NCBI GenBank assembly: GCA_016711125.1
Contig: JADJTQ010000003.1
Span: 620,001 to 684,000 of the forward strand
Reading direction: 5' to 3'
From: Saprospiraceae bacterium
Lineage (GTDB): Bacteria; Bacteroidota; Bacteroidia; Chitinophagales; Saprospiraceae
DNA: 64,000 bases
Part shown: piece by piece, positions 17,796-27,213 of the stretch
Layout of the letters: each line of letters opens with the position of its first letter
Numbering within the stretch: position 1 is the stretch's first letter
Notes under the pieces: generated by a model
The model's input: the letters and a program-made list of their open reading frames with translations, nothing else
Database searches by the model: none
Told to the model about the DNA's origin: nothing
Made by a program: the position numbers and the translations under genes

Positions 17796-18298
17796 GATTT
17801 TCATGCGGCAAAAACATTTTTTCTGGAAGAAATTTTACTCCAGGATAATATTCAGGCTTACTCCAATCTGGCGCAGCACACTAGTATTCCGCAGGTAGTT
17901 AGCGAACACCGGCCACTCGTTTTGTTTTTCGGGAAATGTTTGAAGCAAAGGCAGCGAATATCGCCATGTATGATCTCACCTGGTGTGGAGGAATCACCGA
18001 GGGCAAGAAAATTTCTGATAAGGCCAATACGTACTATATCCCTACCATGATGCATACGGCAGGTGGTCCGCTTCCTTGGTAGGCTTCATTGCATCTGGCA
18101 GCAACAGTTACCAATTTATTTTTTGTGGAGCGTGTCTATCCCAAGTGGAAGACACGCTACCCTTATTTTTTTGACAACGTACTGCAAGTAGAGCGAGGTT
18201 TGGCAAAACCACCTGAGCTGCCCGGACTGGGTTTGCAATTTAGACCGGGACTGTTCGAAATCGATGATGTAGTCGTAAGCCTAATTGCAGAAGAATAG
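17796..18298 (+). pseudogene. enolase-superfamily (mandelate racemase/MLE) 3' remnant
   Basis: Only the C-terminal part of an enolase-superfamily enzyme is visible: AAKTFFLEEILLQDNIQAY and PQVVSEHRPLVLF in one frame. After an indel near 17930 come REMFEAKAANIAMYDLTWCG and HTAGGPLPW, then an in-frame TAG at 18079 (a Tyr or Trp position), then ERVYPKWKTRYPYFFDNV and PPELPGLGLQFRPGLFE. The N-terminal capping domain and the first metal ligand are absent upstream. With a 5' truncation, a frameshift and a stop, this looks like true decay rather than sequencing error alone. Confidence 0.78.
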
Positions 18299-18579
18299 TA
18301 TATGTATATCGTAGTAGAAGCAAAATGAAGCGCACCTTTGGATCTTCACTCTTTGCCTTCAGATTTTCGCGGATGTCCACGGATCGAAATTCCTAGATGT
18401 TCAGAGGTCAGAAATATCCGAGTTAATTAGTGCCCATCAGCGGATAAACAAACCAACAGTTTCGGTGAAGGCCAGAAATCCACTTGTTGTCTGCAGATCA
18501 CGCTAATTTTCACGGATTGTGTCGAAATAATTGGAAATATATGAATAAATGCACATTTTCGAACCTAACTAGCTGATGT
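18299..18579. other. gap with CGCGGAT-type intergenic sequence
   Basis: No gene seen. It contains AGATTTTCGCGGATGTCCAC and a TCTGCAGATCACGC...TTTTCACGGATT stretch. Such phrases recur as dispersed intergenic filler, and a related GGCCATCCGCGGACAAG occurs at about 19163. Confidence 0.4.
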
Positions 18580-19233
18580 ATGGATAATACAGATTTATAA
18601 AAACATTTAGAGGCCGCAGCAGCCTTTTTCCATTCGAGTGATGCTGTAGTATTAGAGCCCATTTGCCGTAAAATCAATATCGAGCAACCTGAGTTTACAC
18701 CTATAGCCTATTCCTGGCAAAGTATCTCGGTTTACCAGATGGAGGATTTATTCGAAACCATCTTGATTCTGTACCATGCCATGAGAAACATGGCAAAAAT
18801 CAAGTTTCCCCGCTTCAGAAGGCACACCTTCACGAAGAATTTCACCTCATTTGTCTCTTTCATAAGATATTATCAATTGGAGGCAGATCGTAATCAAGCT
18901 GATCCTGATGTCATTAAATTCATCGTCAATCCAGGCCTGCTCCAGTATGCTACATCGTCTTTAGCATTGATAGGGAAAGAAGATTTACCAAAAGGAGGTG
19001 ATCTCCAGCTACTTGTCGATTGTCAAAGCCCGATGATCATTTGGAGAAACTGCAAAAGAATTCTCCCCCTAAGTAGTTCTTTTGATCCGGGTTGTCTTTT
19101 CGCCATTGATTTTGGGTTTGCTCGTGAATCGCTATTCCTAATATTCATCTGCCGACATTGGTGGCCATCCGCGGACAAGCCTGCCAGTGGTTTTGGTAAG
19201 TCTATCCATTCACTTTTTGTCTACAGATTTTGA
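18580..19233 (+). CDS. unrecognised protein, in-frame stop near start
   Basis: From the ATG at 18580 the frame reads MDNTDL, then TAA at 18598, then an open 211-codon stretch beginning KHLEAAAAFFHSSDAVVLEP. The next Met is at 18739 (MEDLFETILILYHAMRNMAK), giving 164 residues if translated from there. The sequence upstream of 18739 looks protein-like, so the stop may be a decay or sequencing event. No motif is recognised. The C-terminal third (ICRHWWPSADKPASGFG) overlaps repeat-like DNA and may not be native. Confidence 0.35.
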
Positions 19234-19414
19234 AATATGAATTGAATATTGTGATCAGATAAAAATCAAATGTATGAACCGCTTTAGCATTTTTTGTACA
19301 TTAATCAATTGGTTGAACCGTTCAAAGACATATATGATGACCCTGGTTGATAAAATGGAAGTGAAAGCCGTTTCATTAGCCATCATAGCATAGATTAACA
19401 AATAAATTATTCAT

Positions 19415-21523
19415 ATGAATAAAATTCAACTAGGACCATGGTTCTTTTCTTTTAGTGTAGTGCCAATGATCTTCCTGATTGTATGGCTATGGAATGGCTC
19501 TGGATCTCTGGATGGTGTAAATACAAATGCCACCACCCCCGGGGAGATCGTTCTATTAGATGATGACTTTACCGGCATGCCTTCTGGTTTGCTTTCTACG
19601 GACCAGGGCGCGCACACCGAATATCATTTTACCGAAGCTTGTCGCCCGATTGGAAATTGGCAGATCAGCAGTTTTTATCATGACCGGGAATCTGCCCGTG
19701 CCTGGAAAGTATTTACTCATAATCAACAGCGAGTGCTGGCCCAGGTCACTCACTATACAAATAGATTTACCCATCCAATGATTGTAGCCGGCGACTCCTT
19801 GTGGCAAAATTATCGGGTTGAATTAAATTTAGCGACTCCCGATACTGCTCAAGCTGGAATTGCGGTGCGGTATCAGAATAGCCGGTGTTATTATTTTGTG
19901 GGTGTTCGGCAAGGGAATCTAATTATAAAAAAAGTTAACCATGCTCATGCACTGTATCAGCCTACAGAAACTATTTTGGCATCCACTGTTTTCGAGGCTC
20001 CTCCCACTGAATTTTATCAATTGATGATCGAAGTGGAACAGGACAAGATTGTAGTTCAATTACCCAATGGAGAAGCATTGACTGCAAAAGACCCGGATTT
20101 TAAAAAAGGAAAAGTTGCCCTCTTGGCCGATGGACCGGCCTATTTTTCATCCATCAAGGTTACCTGCTCAGAAGAAGAATCGCAGGCATTTAATAAGAGA
20201 AAGCTACAAGTATTTAATGATGAATCCGGATTGCAACAAAGTAATCCAGCCTTTAAGCTTTATAAAAAATTTAGTATTCAGGGTTTTGGCGTGGGAAGAA
20301 ATCTGAGATTTGGTGATTTAAATAATGATGGAGTGCTTGATGTTTTGGTTGGTCAGGTAGTACACCATGGTCCGCAAGATGCATTTACCGAATTGAGCTG
20401 TCTTACTGCAATGACCCTGGATGGCGAGCAATTGTGGCGTATTGGTAAACCCGATAGTTGGAAAAATCACCTCACCAATGATGTCGCATTTCAAATACAT
20501 GATCTTGATGGTGATGGCCTCACCGAGGTCATTTATTGCCAAAACCAACAGATTATTGTAGCTGATGGAGCAACCGGAGTTATTAAATACCAAGTGGCGA
20601 CTCCGCTGTCAAATCTTCAGGTAATGGATCGACTTCGTGCCCTCGATCCGCCCGATCGCATTTTGGGAGACTGTATATTTTTTGCCGATTTCAGAGGTAT
20701 TGGCCGAGATCAGGATATGCTGATCAAAGACAGATATAAGAATTACTGGGTGCTGAATGACAAGCTGGAACTTATGTGGTCAGGCAGTTGTAAAACCGGG
20801 CACTATCCTTATGCTCATGATATCGATCAGGATGGCAAGGATGAACTGGCTATTGGATACACCTTACTTGATGATGATGGGACCTTATTATGGACTTTAG
20901 ATGATCAGATCACCGATCATGCTGATGGCATTGCAATCGTACCACTAAAGAAAGACCATTTAACCATACTGTGTGCAGCAAGTGATGAAGGGATGTTTTT
21001 CACCAATCTGGAAGGAAAAATTCTTCGGCATTATTATATTGGTCATGCTCAAAATCCAATCGTAGCCAATTTACGGGATGACTTACCCGGCCTAGAATCG
21101 CTGTCCATTAATTTTTGGGGCAATCAGGGTATTATTAATCTCTATAATTCAGATGGTGAGCGTTATAAAGAATTTGAACCTGTGCAGCATGGCAGCATGT
21201 GTTTTCCGGTCAATTGGAATGGTAGCAGTGAAGAGTTCTTTTTGCTCTCGGCCAATGTGGAGCAAGGAGGGTTATATGATGGTTGGGGCCGCCGAGCGGT
21301 GCGTTTTCCTGATGACGGTCATCCAGATTTGTGCAATGCCGTCATGGATATCATGGGAGATGCCCGTGATGAAATCGTGGTATGGGATACTAAAGAAGTA
21401 TGGGTCTACACCCAGGACGACAATCCAAAGCCACAAAAGGTCTATCAACCAGTGCGGAGTCCGCTATATAATTATTCAAATTATCAGACAACAGTAAGTT
21501 TGCCACCGGATTATGTGAAATAA
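19415..21523 (+). CDS. large exported VCBS-repeat protein with LamG-like N-terminal domain
   Basis: A 702-residue protein with an N-terminal membrane or signal segment (WFFSFSVVPMIFLIVWLW). Residues about 45-255 have a concanavalin-like pattern (IAVRYQNSRCYYFVGVRQGN, KVALLADGPAYFSSIKVTC), typical of LamG/DUF1080-type glycan-binding domains. Residues about 280-702 carry VCBS/FG-GAP blades: FGDLNNDGVLDVLVGQ, IHDLDGDGLTEVIY, AHDIDQDGKDELAIGY and VMDIMGDARDEIVVWD. The layout resembles the family 11 rhamnogalacturonan-lyase type propeller, but I cannot confirm an active site. It is likely a surface polysaccharide-binding or lyase-related protein. Confidence 0.75.
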   Translation: MNKIQLGPWFFSFSVVPMIFLIVWLWNGSGSLDGVNTNATTPGEIVLLDDDFTGMPSGLLSTDQGAHTEYHFTEACRPIGNWQISSFYHDRESARAWKVFTHNQQRVLAQVTHYTNRFTHPMIVAGDSLWQNYRVELNLATPDTAQAGIAVRYQNSRCYYFVGVRQGNLIIKKVNHAHALYQPTETILASTVFEAPPTEFYQLMIEVEQDKIVVQLPNGEALTAKDPDFKKGKVALLADGPAYFSSIKVTCSEEESQAFNKRKLQVFNDESGLQQSNPAFKLYKKFSIQGFGVGRNLRFGDLNNDGVLDVLVGQVVHHGPQDAFTELSCLTAMTLDGEQLWRIGKPDSWKNHLTNDVAFQIHDLDGDGLTEVIYCQNQQIIVADGATGVIKYQVATPLSNLQVMDRLRALDPPDRILGDCIFFADFRGIGRDQDMLIKDRYKNYWVLNDKLELMWSGSCKTGHYPYAHDIDQDGKDELAIGYTLLDDDGTLLWTLDDQITDHADGIAIVPLKKDHLTILCAASDEGMFFTNLEGKILRHYYIGHAQNPIVANLRDDLPGLESLSINFWGNQGIINLYNSDGERYKEFEPVQHGSMCFPVNWNGSSEEFFLLSANVEQGGLYDGWGRRAVRFPDDGHPDLCNAVMDIMGDARDEIVVWDTKEVWVYTQDDNPKPQKVYQPVRSPLYNYSNYQTTVSLPPDYVK

Positions 21524-21692
21524 AGTCGAATCTAAGGGATCCTTTGGTTTAGCTAATTTCGTTTTATTCCTGGCAAGTGAGGGATCAGGTCCTAGACATT
21601 AAGTCCCAAGCCTTTGTGCAAATAATTATTTGAAAAAATGATCTCATTTTAGGATTGGACTCGACAGTGAGTTTTGCTCTCTTTCACTGTAC

Positions 21693-22187
21693 TTAGTTTG
21701 GTGAATGTAAACCCATTCGATTCCCTTCTGTATCAAGGAACATTGCAAAGTGTCCATTTTCTTCATCAATCAAAGTTTTAGGGACGATGATTTCTCCACC
21801 GTGGGTGGTCACTTTATCTAAGATCAATTGAAGATTATCGCCACCATTGAGATATATGATTACTCCATCAGATGAGGGTTTGTAACCTTCTCCTTTTATA
21901 ATTACACCCGAGACCATTTGCCCATCGCTTGGGAATAGTCCCATTTGGGTTCCCTGCATATCCATTTCTGTAACCTCAATATCCAAGATTGATTGATAAA
22001 AATTGACTGCACGGGAAAATTCGATTGTTGGTATCTCAAAAATGGAAATAAAACTTTTCATATCACTTGTACTTTGGGTTATCGTTGAATGATCATTTTT
22101 TATTTTTGAATTAAGATTGTTTTGACTATTGTAACCGGCAACAACTATGACAAACATTATTGTCACACAAAGTATTGTCCATTTCAT
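21693..22187 (-). CDS. VOC-superfamily (glyoxalase-like) protein
   Basis: A 164-residue protein. An N-terminal hydrophobic stretch (MKWTILCVTIMFVIVVAGY) is followed by a VOC domain: FISIFEIPTIEFSRAVNFYQ, LDIEVTEMDMQGTQMGLF, and the closing FAMFLDTEGNRMGLHS with the usual metal-ligand Glu. The N-terminal segment is unusual for the family and suggests an exported form; an alternative start at the internal Met before KSFISIFEIP would give a cytosolic protein of about 120 residues, the more common length. The substrate is unknown. Confidence 0.8.
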   Translation of the reverse strand: MKWTILCVTIMFVIVVAGYNSQNNLNSKIKNDHSTITQSTSDMKSFISIFEIPTIEFSRAVNFYQSILDIEVTEMDMQGTQMGLFPSDGQMVSGVIIKGEGYKPSSDGVIIYLNGGDNLQLILDKVTTHGGEIIVPKTLIDEENGHFAMFLDTEGNRMGLHSPN

Positions 22188-22266
22188 TTTTTATCGATTT
22201 ACAATTAACAATACAAATCTGCACTACTCACCAGTGCTAAAATTGTAAAAATGCGACATCCCTGAT

Positions 22267-23083
22267 TTATTTGTAGAAAAGGGAAGATAGGGCCATATTT
22301 TCATGCCCTAAAAAATCCTTTGGACTAACTCCCGTAAACTCCTTAATGTCTTTAATGAAATGTGCCTGGTCGTAATATTCACTTTGGTAAGCTATCTGAG
22401 TCAGATTTTCTGTCTTGTTATTAAGTAGCATTTTTAATGCGGCTTGCAAACGGATTACCTTACCTAGTTGTTTTGGGCTTACACCAATTTGCTTGAAAAA
22501 TTTTCTTTCGAGCTGTCTTCTTTTCGATAAGTCTCCCTTGAGAAGGGTGCTTATGGATAAGTTTCCTTTGGTTGATAAAAGGGCATCAATAGTCATTTTG
22601 ACAATGTTGTCAATCGTCTTTTCGTCACTTAGCTTATCGGAGAGAAATCTTTCTATAAATATCTATTCGTGCGCTAGTGTCCGTCGCCTGAATTATTTTA
22701 CGTTCTAATTCTTTACTCTGCTTTTCTCCAAACAAGGATTCAATCGATGTTTCTCGGTTGGCTAAGTTTTTTAGAGGTGTCGTTACGAAGTTGGCAAAAC
22801 CATAAGGGTAAAATCGAATGGCAAAAGTACTGACGTATCCAGTTGGTTCGATATAGAAAGCTTGAATGGTTTGTCCCAGCACCATTGCACGAGGTTGCAA
22901 TATAAATGCGTCCCCGGTAGTGTATCGCATAATGTCATCTCCCAGTATAAAAGCCATTTCAATCATACCATCAGGTATGATTCGTTGTCTTTGGGGATTA
23001 TCCTGGGCTGGAACTTCTAAAGTCCAATAGCAGTTAACAATGGCTGCTAAATCCGGGTGAGGCTGAAATGTTTGATAATCCAT
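22267..23083 (-). CDS. AraC-family regulator with DUF6597-type sensor domain, frameshifted
   Basis: The start was set at MDYQTFQPHPDLAAIVNCYW, the usual first residues of the DUF6597-like N-terminal domain; an earlier ATG would add an unlikely leader. Residues to about 140 form the sensor (IIPDGMIEMAFILGD, STFAIRFYPYGFANFV). One base is missing near 22655, after which FLSDKLSDEKTIDNIV leads into the two AraC helix-turn-helices (SPKQLGKVIRLQAAL, AYQSEYYDQAHFIKDIKEFT, then GVSPKDFL). Joined length is about 270 residues. It is divergent from no clear target; the VOC gene lies just downstream. Confidence 0.8.
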
Positions 23084-23361
23084 TAATGGGTTCTTTTTTT
23101 GAGAGATGAACATCATTAAGAAAGTGAACCGTACCCAAGCAGGATTTGAAAGTAAGATGGCCTTTTGACTTCTGAGGCTATCTAACTGGGTTTCGGATAT
23201 TTTCAAATTGCCAATTGAACTTGATCAATGGTTATCCATGTCTTTATTAGGCGGCATTAATCCATCGCAGGATTTCCATTTATCTCAATATCTCATTCGA
23301 ACCTATTTAATACAATATTGATTTAAAAGTCGCGAATGTTAGAGATTTGCATTCCCGTGAT

Positions 23362-24009
23362 CTAAGGACACCCGTGAGATGCGTTAAATTGGCCTCCAAG
23401 ATCAACCTCAAAGTCTGGCTTTAGGACAATACTATCTTTGGCCGTAAATGAATACATACTATTGGTTTTTATCTCACCCGTTAATGCAACGCTTCCTGAA
23501 ACCAATACATTACTTGGGATCATAGCATTTTCAAAGTGTTCATTCCTTATAGAGAGATTTATCTCCGCACAATTATCCATATCACAACTAACCTGACCTT
23601 TGTTAACGGACCAAAGAATAACATCAAGGGCGGTAACATTTCCATCGCCACTTAAATCTCCTGTACTCCAAACCGCTGTCATGGTGCCAAGATTCGACAT
23701 AATGATTGCAGAATCTACACTATTAACATTTCCATCCAAGTTTATATCTCCTTGAAAATATTCACTCTGACAAGGGAGATTGGTGGTCGCTGCCACCACA
23801 AACCAAATTACCTGATCATTGTTGTCAACTGCTGCATCATTATTCAAATCAAATAGTAGATTATTTGTCGCCATTTGAATATTAAGAACAAGCATATCAA
23901 TATCTACGATATCAAGCTTATCATCACCATTGAAATCACCAACTAAAGGCAATTCTCCTTTTAAATTGAATATCACTAATGATGACAATAGCAAACTGAA
24001 TTTGAACAT
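23362..24009 (-). CDS. dockerin/EF-hand repeat exported protein
   Basis: A 215-residue protein with a signal peptide (MFKFSLLLSSLVIFNLKG). Four calcium-loop repeats follow: GDFNGDDKLDIVDIDMLV, LNNDAAVDNNDQVIWF, GDINLDGNVNSVDSAIIMSN and GDLSGDGNVTALDVILWSV. These are dockerin type I-like EF-hands. The C-terminal part (TAKDSIVLKPDFEVDLGGQF, ending ASHGCP) resembles the short beta domains common in Bacteroidota surface proteins. Length and architecture suggest a secreted accessory protein of the polysaccharide region; no enzymatic part is present. Confidence 0.78.
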   Translation of the reverse strand: MFKFSLLLSSLVIFNLKGELPLVGDFNGDDKLDIVDIDMLVLNIQMATNNLLFDLNNDAAVDNNDQVIWFVVAATTNLPCQSEYFQGDINLDGNVNSVDSAIIMSNLGTMTAVWSTGDLSGDGNVTALDVILWSVNKGQVSCDMDNCAEINLSIRNEHFENAMIPSNVLVSGSVALTGEIKTNSMYSFTAKDSIVLKPDFEVDLGGQFNASHGCP

Positions 24010-24111
24010 GCTTGGAATAGTTTTCCTGCAAAGTAGAAAAATGCGCCGAGACTATGATCACCTGTTCGAGTGATCTAAGTGGACACAAATCCCGGTTCCA
24101 AATCCTTACCC

Positions 24112-25467
24112 CTAAGGTCTGACCGAAGTGCCATCAAATCTTCGCACTCGCCCAAATCCCGGAAAGGATTCTGCTATGGGCCACTTAGCGGCAGCTTCCT
24201 CGTTGATGTCTACTCCAAGTCCAGGCACATCATTGATATGAGCATATCCATCTCCACTATATGGAGCGCCAGGAAATACTTCCTGTAGTTCCTCGCTCAC
24301 TGTTCGGTGCATCTCCTGAATGCCAAAATTCCAGACAGCCAAACCGATGTGCGTATTTGCAGCATGTCCAACCGGAGAGGTGTCTCCGGGACCATGCCAG
24401 GCGGTTTTTACATTAAACCATTCACCCAAGCGCGCTACTTTCATAGCAGGTGTAATACCGCCAATCTGTGAAACGTGAATTCTAATAAAATCATACCATC
24501 TCTTGGTCATGGGCTCTATCCACTCATGCTGGCTATTGAATAATTCACCCATAGCGATCGGAACACTGCTTTGAGCGCGTAGATGTTCAAAATATCCAAT
24601 GTTTTCTGGAGAAAATGGATCTTCAATAAAGAAAGGACGATACTCCTCAAGTGCCTTGCATAAGTTAATTGCATCATTAGGCTGGATCCGTTCATGTATG
24701 TCATGACAAAGCTCCACCCGGTCACCGCAAGCTTTGCGAACCGCCTCAAACATCTTGGGGACTCCTTTTATGTACGCATATTGATCCATAAATTCGTCCG
24801 ATTCATGCCCGAAGCCGGATTTTCTGAAATCGGGTTCTTCTTCACTCACCCCACTGTAGCCTCCCATTTGGATTCGCACGTGGCGATAGCCCATGTCTAT
24901 ATACTCCTGTACGCGCTCAACGACTTCTTCCGGACTTCCACCACTTGCATGTGTGTAGGTAGGAGGTGCCATGCGAACCTTGCCACCCAGTAATTCGTAG
25001 ACAGGCATATTCGCTCGCTTGCCCTTGATGTCCCATAGAGCCTGGTCCAATCCACTAAGAGCGTTGTTGAGCACCGGACCATTTCTCCAATAAGAACTGG
25101 TATAGGTCGTTTGCCATAGATCTTCGATATTGTTAGCTACTTTACCGGTGCAGAAATCATTGAGGTATTTATCAACTGCAGTCACAACCGCATGTGCTCT
25201 TTGCGTAAATGTAGCACAACCCAATCCATATAATCCAGGCTCGTCTGTTTCAACTTTTACCACCACCAAGTTCGAACCTCTACCTCCGGGCCGGGTGGCA
25301 ATCGCTTTCACATTAGTTATTTTTAGGGGGGGTAGTCCTAATGTCGCTTGATTATATTTTGCACTTAAAGCAGGTTGGCTCCTTGATTCTTCTGTCAGAC
25401 CTAAACCCGCTATTGCACCACCGGCTATATTTAAACCCATATTTCTTAGTACATTTCTTCTATTCAT
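24112..25467 (-). CDS. ManD-like mannonate dehydratase / RspA-family enolase-superfamily enzyme
   Basis: The start chosen opens MNRRNVLRNMGLNIAGG, a Tat-like leader; numbering below is from a Met six residues earlier. The capping domain includes SGLDQALWDIKGKRANMPVY. The barrel carries the three metal ligands expected in ManD/RspA proteins: Asp262 in CHDIHER, Glu288 in FFIEDPF and Glu314 in AMGELFN. His364 lies in TAWHGPGDTSPVGHAANTH. The family dehydrates D-mannonate, or sometimes other sugar acids, to 2-keto-3-deoxygluconate. The length of about 450 is normal plus leader. It is downstream of SusCD, separated by a strong hairpin. Confidence 0.82.
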   Translation of the reverse strand: MNRRNVLRNMGLNIAGGAIAGLGLTEESRSQPALSAKYNQATLGLPPLKITNVKAIATRPGGRGSNLVVVKVETDEPGLYGLGCATFTQRAHAVVTAVDKYLNDFCTGKVANNIEDLWQTTYTSSYWRNGPVLNNALSGLDQALWDIKGKRANMPVYELLGGKVRMAPPTYTHASGGSPEEVVERVQEYIDMGYRHVRIQMGGYSGVSEEEPDFRKSGFGHESDEFMDQYAYIKGVPKMFEAVRKACGDRVELCHDIHERIQPNDAINLCKALEEYRPFFIEDPFSPENIGYFEHLRAQSSVPIAMGELFNSQHEWIEPMTKRWYDFIRIHVSQIGGITPAMKVARLGEWFNVKTAWHGPGDTSPVGHAANTHIGLAVWNFGIQEMHRTVSEELQEVFPGAPYSGDGYAHINDVPGLGVDINEEAAAKWPIAESFPGFGRVRRFDGTSVRP

Positions 25468-25538
25468 GATTGTTCTTTTGACCAATTATTTAATTTGAAA
25501 TTAGCATAGGACTAGCGGGCGAAATTCTTGTAGAAAAG

Positions 25539-25618
25539 AATCTGCTGCACTTCCGACTCATTTTGATTTTAAAAAATAAATAAGTACAAAATGAGGTGCA
25601 ATCGAAGTGCAGCAGATT
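25539..25618 (-). terminator. long stem-loop downstream of SusD
   Basis: Perfect arms AATCTGCTGCACTTC (25539-25553) and GAAGTGCAGCAGATT (25604-25618), with an inner pair TCATTTTG (25558-25565) and CAAAATGA (25587-25594) around an A/T-rich loop. On the transcribed minus strand the stem is followed by a T-rich stretch (TTCTTTTCT). This is a likely intrinsic terminator or attenuator between SusD and the ManD-like gene. Confidence 0.75.
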
Positions 25619-25633
25619 TCAGAAATTCGTTTG

Positions 25634-27167
25634 TTATAATTTATCCCACCAAACTCGCGTATCTAGTTTGTCAGGACCTTGCCTGCTAACCGCGGCATTG
25701 ATGTTTTCCAGATTATTAGTATACTCACTTGTGTGATAATTAAGTCGTCGAATAAAATCGCCATCGATCGCACTTTGTGGATATGGATTGGGTGTTAAAA
25801 CCGGATATCCACTGCGGCGGAAGTTAGCAAAGGATTCTTCTGCATTAAAAAGGCTGGCCACCCAATATTGGGTGTTGATTAGCTCCAATTCTTTTCCGGC
25901 TTCTAGCGGGTGAGCCTGCAAGTACGCGTCTATAGCACTTGCATCAATCACCATATTTGAATTGTGAATGGCAAGCTGTTGCATATGTGCCCGGATGCCA
26001 TTGGCAAAATGAGTCGCGGGATCACCTTGGGTCCACCCTCTAAATGTGGCCTCTGCCAGCAAAAGCTCTGTCTGTGCATAGGTGAGCATGAAATAAGGCG
26101 CTTGTTGATTTCCCATCTTATTCCGGTCAAACTGTGAATAGCCATAAAAACTACCTACTCCATCGGCTTCAGCCCTGGGAGCAATGGGTATTATCAAATC
26201 CCATGGGCATTCCAATCTGGTCTGCAGGAGCTCTGGTAGCCACCGCTTCGGTTTGAGTACCGCCATTGATAGCACCTTTATATCGAACAGCCATTACATC
26301 TAGTCGGGGATCGGCATTGGCCTGGAAATAATCGACCAAAGGTTTGGTCATAAAGTAGTTGGCGGCTTCCGACCCATTCAATTGTGATCCGACAATATTG
26401 GGAAAGTTGGCTGAATGCCGTACTATGGCTACATCATCATTTGACTGCATTAGACCACCAGCGACCGCTTTAGTCACATATTCCTGCGATTTAGAAGGAT
26501 TTACTTTGCTAAGTCGCATAGCCGCCCGTAACATTAGTGAGTAACCAAAACGCTTCCATTTTGTAACATCACCCGCATACAGGATGTCGCCCGTTTCTTT
26601 GCGAGCGGTTCCGCCCAATGCTGCCGTAGCTTGTTCCAGTTCACTCAATATGTTTGAATAGACAGCCTCCTGGGTGTCATAGACCGGAGTGCCATTTTTT
26701 TCAATAAAACCTAGACCCGCATTGATAAAAGGAATGTCGCCATAGGTGTCAGTGAGTACTACACCGCTAAATGCCCGAACAATCCTTGCCATGTTGTAGA
26801 TATTTGCACGATCTGGATCATCGCTATAGTTTGATATTACAACTACAGCGTTTCGGATCACACTTTCATAATTGTTCTGCCAGGTGAGATTAGAATACAC
26901 CAAGTTTTCCTGATTGTAATTTCCGCCACCCAGAGAAACGCCAAATGGTGAGATCATTTGTTGTGCAATTGCACTTTCAAAAACTAATGTATGTCGATCA
27001 AAGTGAGGAGAAGATCTATAAATCGCATGGTTTAGAACGGGCACCGGATCTAAATCATTAATGGCAATTTCGCTTGTATTTAACTCATCAAAACCTTTAT
27101 CGCAACTTGTGTGGATCATGCCTAAGCAAAAGATAACAAGCAGCGTTTGGATGTTTATTTTTTTCAT
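25634..27167 (-). CDS. SusD/RagB-family outer-membrane glycan-binding lipoprotein, frameshifted
   Basis: A lipoprotein signal (CLGMIHTSC, Cys22) and the SusD-like_2 pattern are clear: NLTWQNNYESVIRNAVVVI, FSGVVLTDTYGDIPFINAG and GYSLMLRAAMRLSKVNP. A one-base indel near 26190 breaks the frame after MPMGFDN; the rest continues PIAPRAEADGVGSFYGYSQF, YAQTELLLAEATFRGW and ends RVWWDKL. Joined length is about 510 residues, typical of the family. It would sit on the cell surface and cap the SusC transporter. It starts 46 bp after the SusC stop, so the two genes form one operon. Confidence 0.9.
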
Positions 27168-27213
27168 CTCTTATAATATTTAAATCAAAAATTAAAAACA
27201 GAGCAGATATCTC

